Assembly: GCA_040752195.1 (NCBI GenBank)
Contig: JBFMFC010000119.1
Location: forward strand, 1 to 5,154
Reading direction: 5' to 3'
Source of the DNA: DSNY01 sp040752195
GTDB taxonomy: Bacteria; Pseudomonadota; Gammaproteobacteria; Burkholderiales; Burkholderiaceae_F
Length of the DNA: 5,154 nt
This document shows positions 4,390 to 5,154 of the stretch, in pieces. The notes beneath the pieces were generated by a model, which saw only the letters and a program-made list of their open reading frames with translations, was not told the origin of the DNA and searched no databases. Both the position numbers and the translations under genes were made by a program. The stretch's first letter is position 1. Each line of letters starts with the position of its first letter.

Positions 4390-5140
4390 ATGAAACCCGG
4401 CACTCGACCCCTCCTTCGCTCGCCGCGGTTGCTCGATCAGTTGCGCGAGCGGATTCGCTATTGCCATTACAGCTTACGGACGGAGCAGGCCTACGTCCAT
4501 TGGGTACGGTACTTCATTCGCTTCAGCGGCATGCGCCATCCGCGCGAGATGGGCGCGCCGGAAGTCGAGGCGTTTCTGCGGCACCTGGCGGCGCAGCGGC
4601 AAGGGCAACAAGGATCGCGTGGTCATGTTGCCGGCCGCGCTGCGCACGCAAATCGCGAATGCGTGCAGCGTGTGGGCGGCCGATCGCGCAGCCGGCCGCC
4701 CCGGCGTGGCGCTGCCCGACGCACTGCAGGCCAAGTTCCCCCGCGCCGGCCGGACGTGGGCCTGGTTCTGGCTGTGGCCCGCTCGCGAGGAATCCGTCGA
4801 TTCGCGCACCGGCGTGCACCGGCGCCATCACCTTCACGAAGATCGCGTCGGGCGCGCGATCACGCGCGCCGCGGCCGCCACCGGCCTCGCCAAGCGCGTA
4901 ACAGCGCACACGCTGCGTCACTCGTTCGCCACCCCCCTCCTCGAAAGCGGCGCCGACATCCGCCGCGTACAGGAACTGCTCGGCGCGAGCGACGTGTCGA
5001 CCGCGATGATCTACACGCACGTGTTGCGCTCGGCCGCTTGCGGGCTGCCGAGTCCGCTCGATGCGCTGCCGCTCGAACCGCCCGCGTCCCCGCGTGCAGA
5101 GCAGACGCGTGCGCCGTACCGACCCACGCTGCCGAACTGA
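4390..5140 (+). pseudogene. intI: Integron integrase IntI, broken by an internal deletion and frameshift
   Basis: The first part (4390 to about 4597) encodes the N-terminal SAM-like DNA-binding domain, with RERIRYCHYSLRTEQAYVHW close to IntI1. At 4598 the frame shifts by +1 and continues in homologous sequence at GKGNKDRVVMLP, which holds the beta-hairpin Lys. Next come ALPDALQAKFPRAGRTWAWF, part of the helix unique to IntI proteins, then HTLRHSFAT with the HxxR pair, and MIYTHV with the nucleophile Tyr. Against IntI1 about 95-100 residues are missing, including the helix with the first catalytic Arg (GTGMR). The later catalytic His in LLGHSDVS is Ala here (LLGASDVS). The ATG has only a weak, too-close AGGG. 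The gene ends with an extended Pro-rich tail. It cannot make an active recombinase. Confidence 0.93.
4471..4499 (-). promoter_or_regulatory. Pc-like cassette promoter inside the start of intI
   Basis: The reverse strand reads TGGACG (4499-4494), 17 bases, then TAAGCT (4476-4471). The weak class 1 promoter PcW is TGGACA-N17-TAAGCT, so only one -35 base differs and the place within the integrase gene is the same. It points at attI and the cassettes, with the first start codon 233 bases downstream. The coding sequence (YSLRTEQAYVHW) constrains these bases, so the likeness may partly follow from protein conservation. Confidence 0.6.
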
Positions 5141-5154
5141 AGCCCGGCGCCGCG

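Noticed and set aside
4247..5140. Class 1 clinical integron
   Set aside because: The integrase N-terminus and attI sequence differ from intI1/attI1, and the cassettes are not known clinical ones; only the layout and the Pc-like promoter are alike.
4390..5154. Continuous reading of the intI start frame to the window end as a novel fusion protein
   Set aside because: After 4598 this frame is an Arg/Pro-rich out-of-frame reading of clearly homologous IntI sequence in the next frame.

Overview
This window is the front end of an integron from a GC-rich proteobacterium, probably beta- or gamma-. That guess rests on base composition, codon use, an IntI-type integrase and an E. coli-style LexA box; the sequence does not fix the species. 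The layout is classical: the integrase gene points right (4390-5140), and the cassettes are read leftwards from an attI site at about 4247-4307. Reading leftwards from attI there are four cassettes. They carry a 96-residue protein of unknown function with one membrane segment, a class I SAM-dependent methyltransferase, a GNAT acetyltransferase resembling AAC(6')-I enzymes, and a further small membrane protein that runs off the left edge. attC sites of 87 bp (3859-3945) and 63 bp (2869-2931) separate the first three. In each intact cassette the R'' heptamer is the exact complement of that cassette's own leading bases, as expected for elements captured as circles.

The attC site of the GNAT cassette is split. 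A remnant of an IS110-family element of the IS1111 type (about 210-2339) sits inside it, between its inner repeat and R''. This matches the known habit of the IS1111-attC group of targeting attC sites. The remnant's transposase (305-640) has lost most of its middle and has Lys where the family has a catalytic Glu. A complete IS256-family element (741-2160) has then inserted into the 3' non-coding part of the remnant, where IS1111-type elements are thought to encode their target-choosing guide RNA (seekRNA/bridge RNA). The IS256 element has 27-bp inverted repeats (26/27 match), an exact 8-bp target duplication CGACAACT and an intact 398-residue DDE transposase. The order of events was cassette array, then IS1111-type insertion, then IS256-type insertion.

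The integron control region is well preserved although the integrase is dead. A perfect LexA-type operator (4358-4377) lies just before the intI start. Two 12-bp direct repeats and an L/R simple site form an attI. A sequence one base away from the weak class 1 integron promoter PcW lies inside the start of intI, pointing at the cassettes. The integrase has an internal deletion with a frameshift, removing about 95-100 codons including the first catalytic Arg, and it has Ala in place of the late catalytic His. The array therefore looks frozen for its own integrase unless another is supplied in trans. The IS256-family transposase is the only recombination gene here that looks functional.
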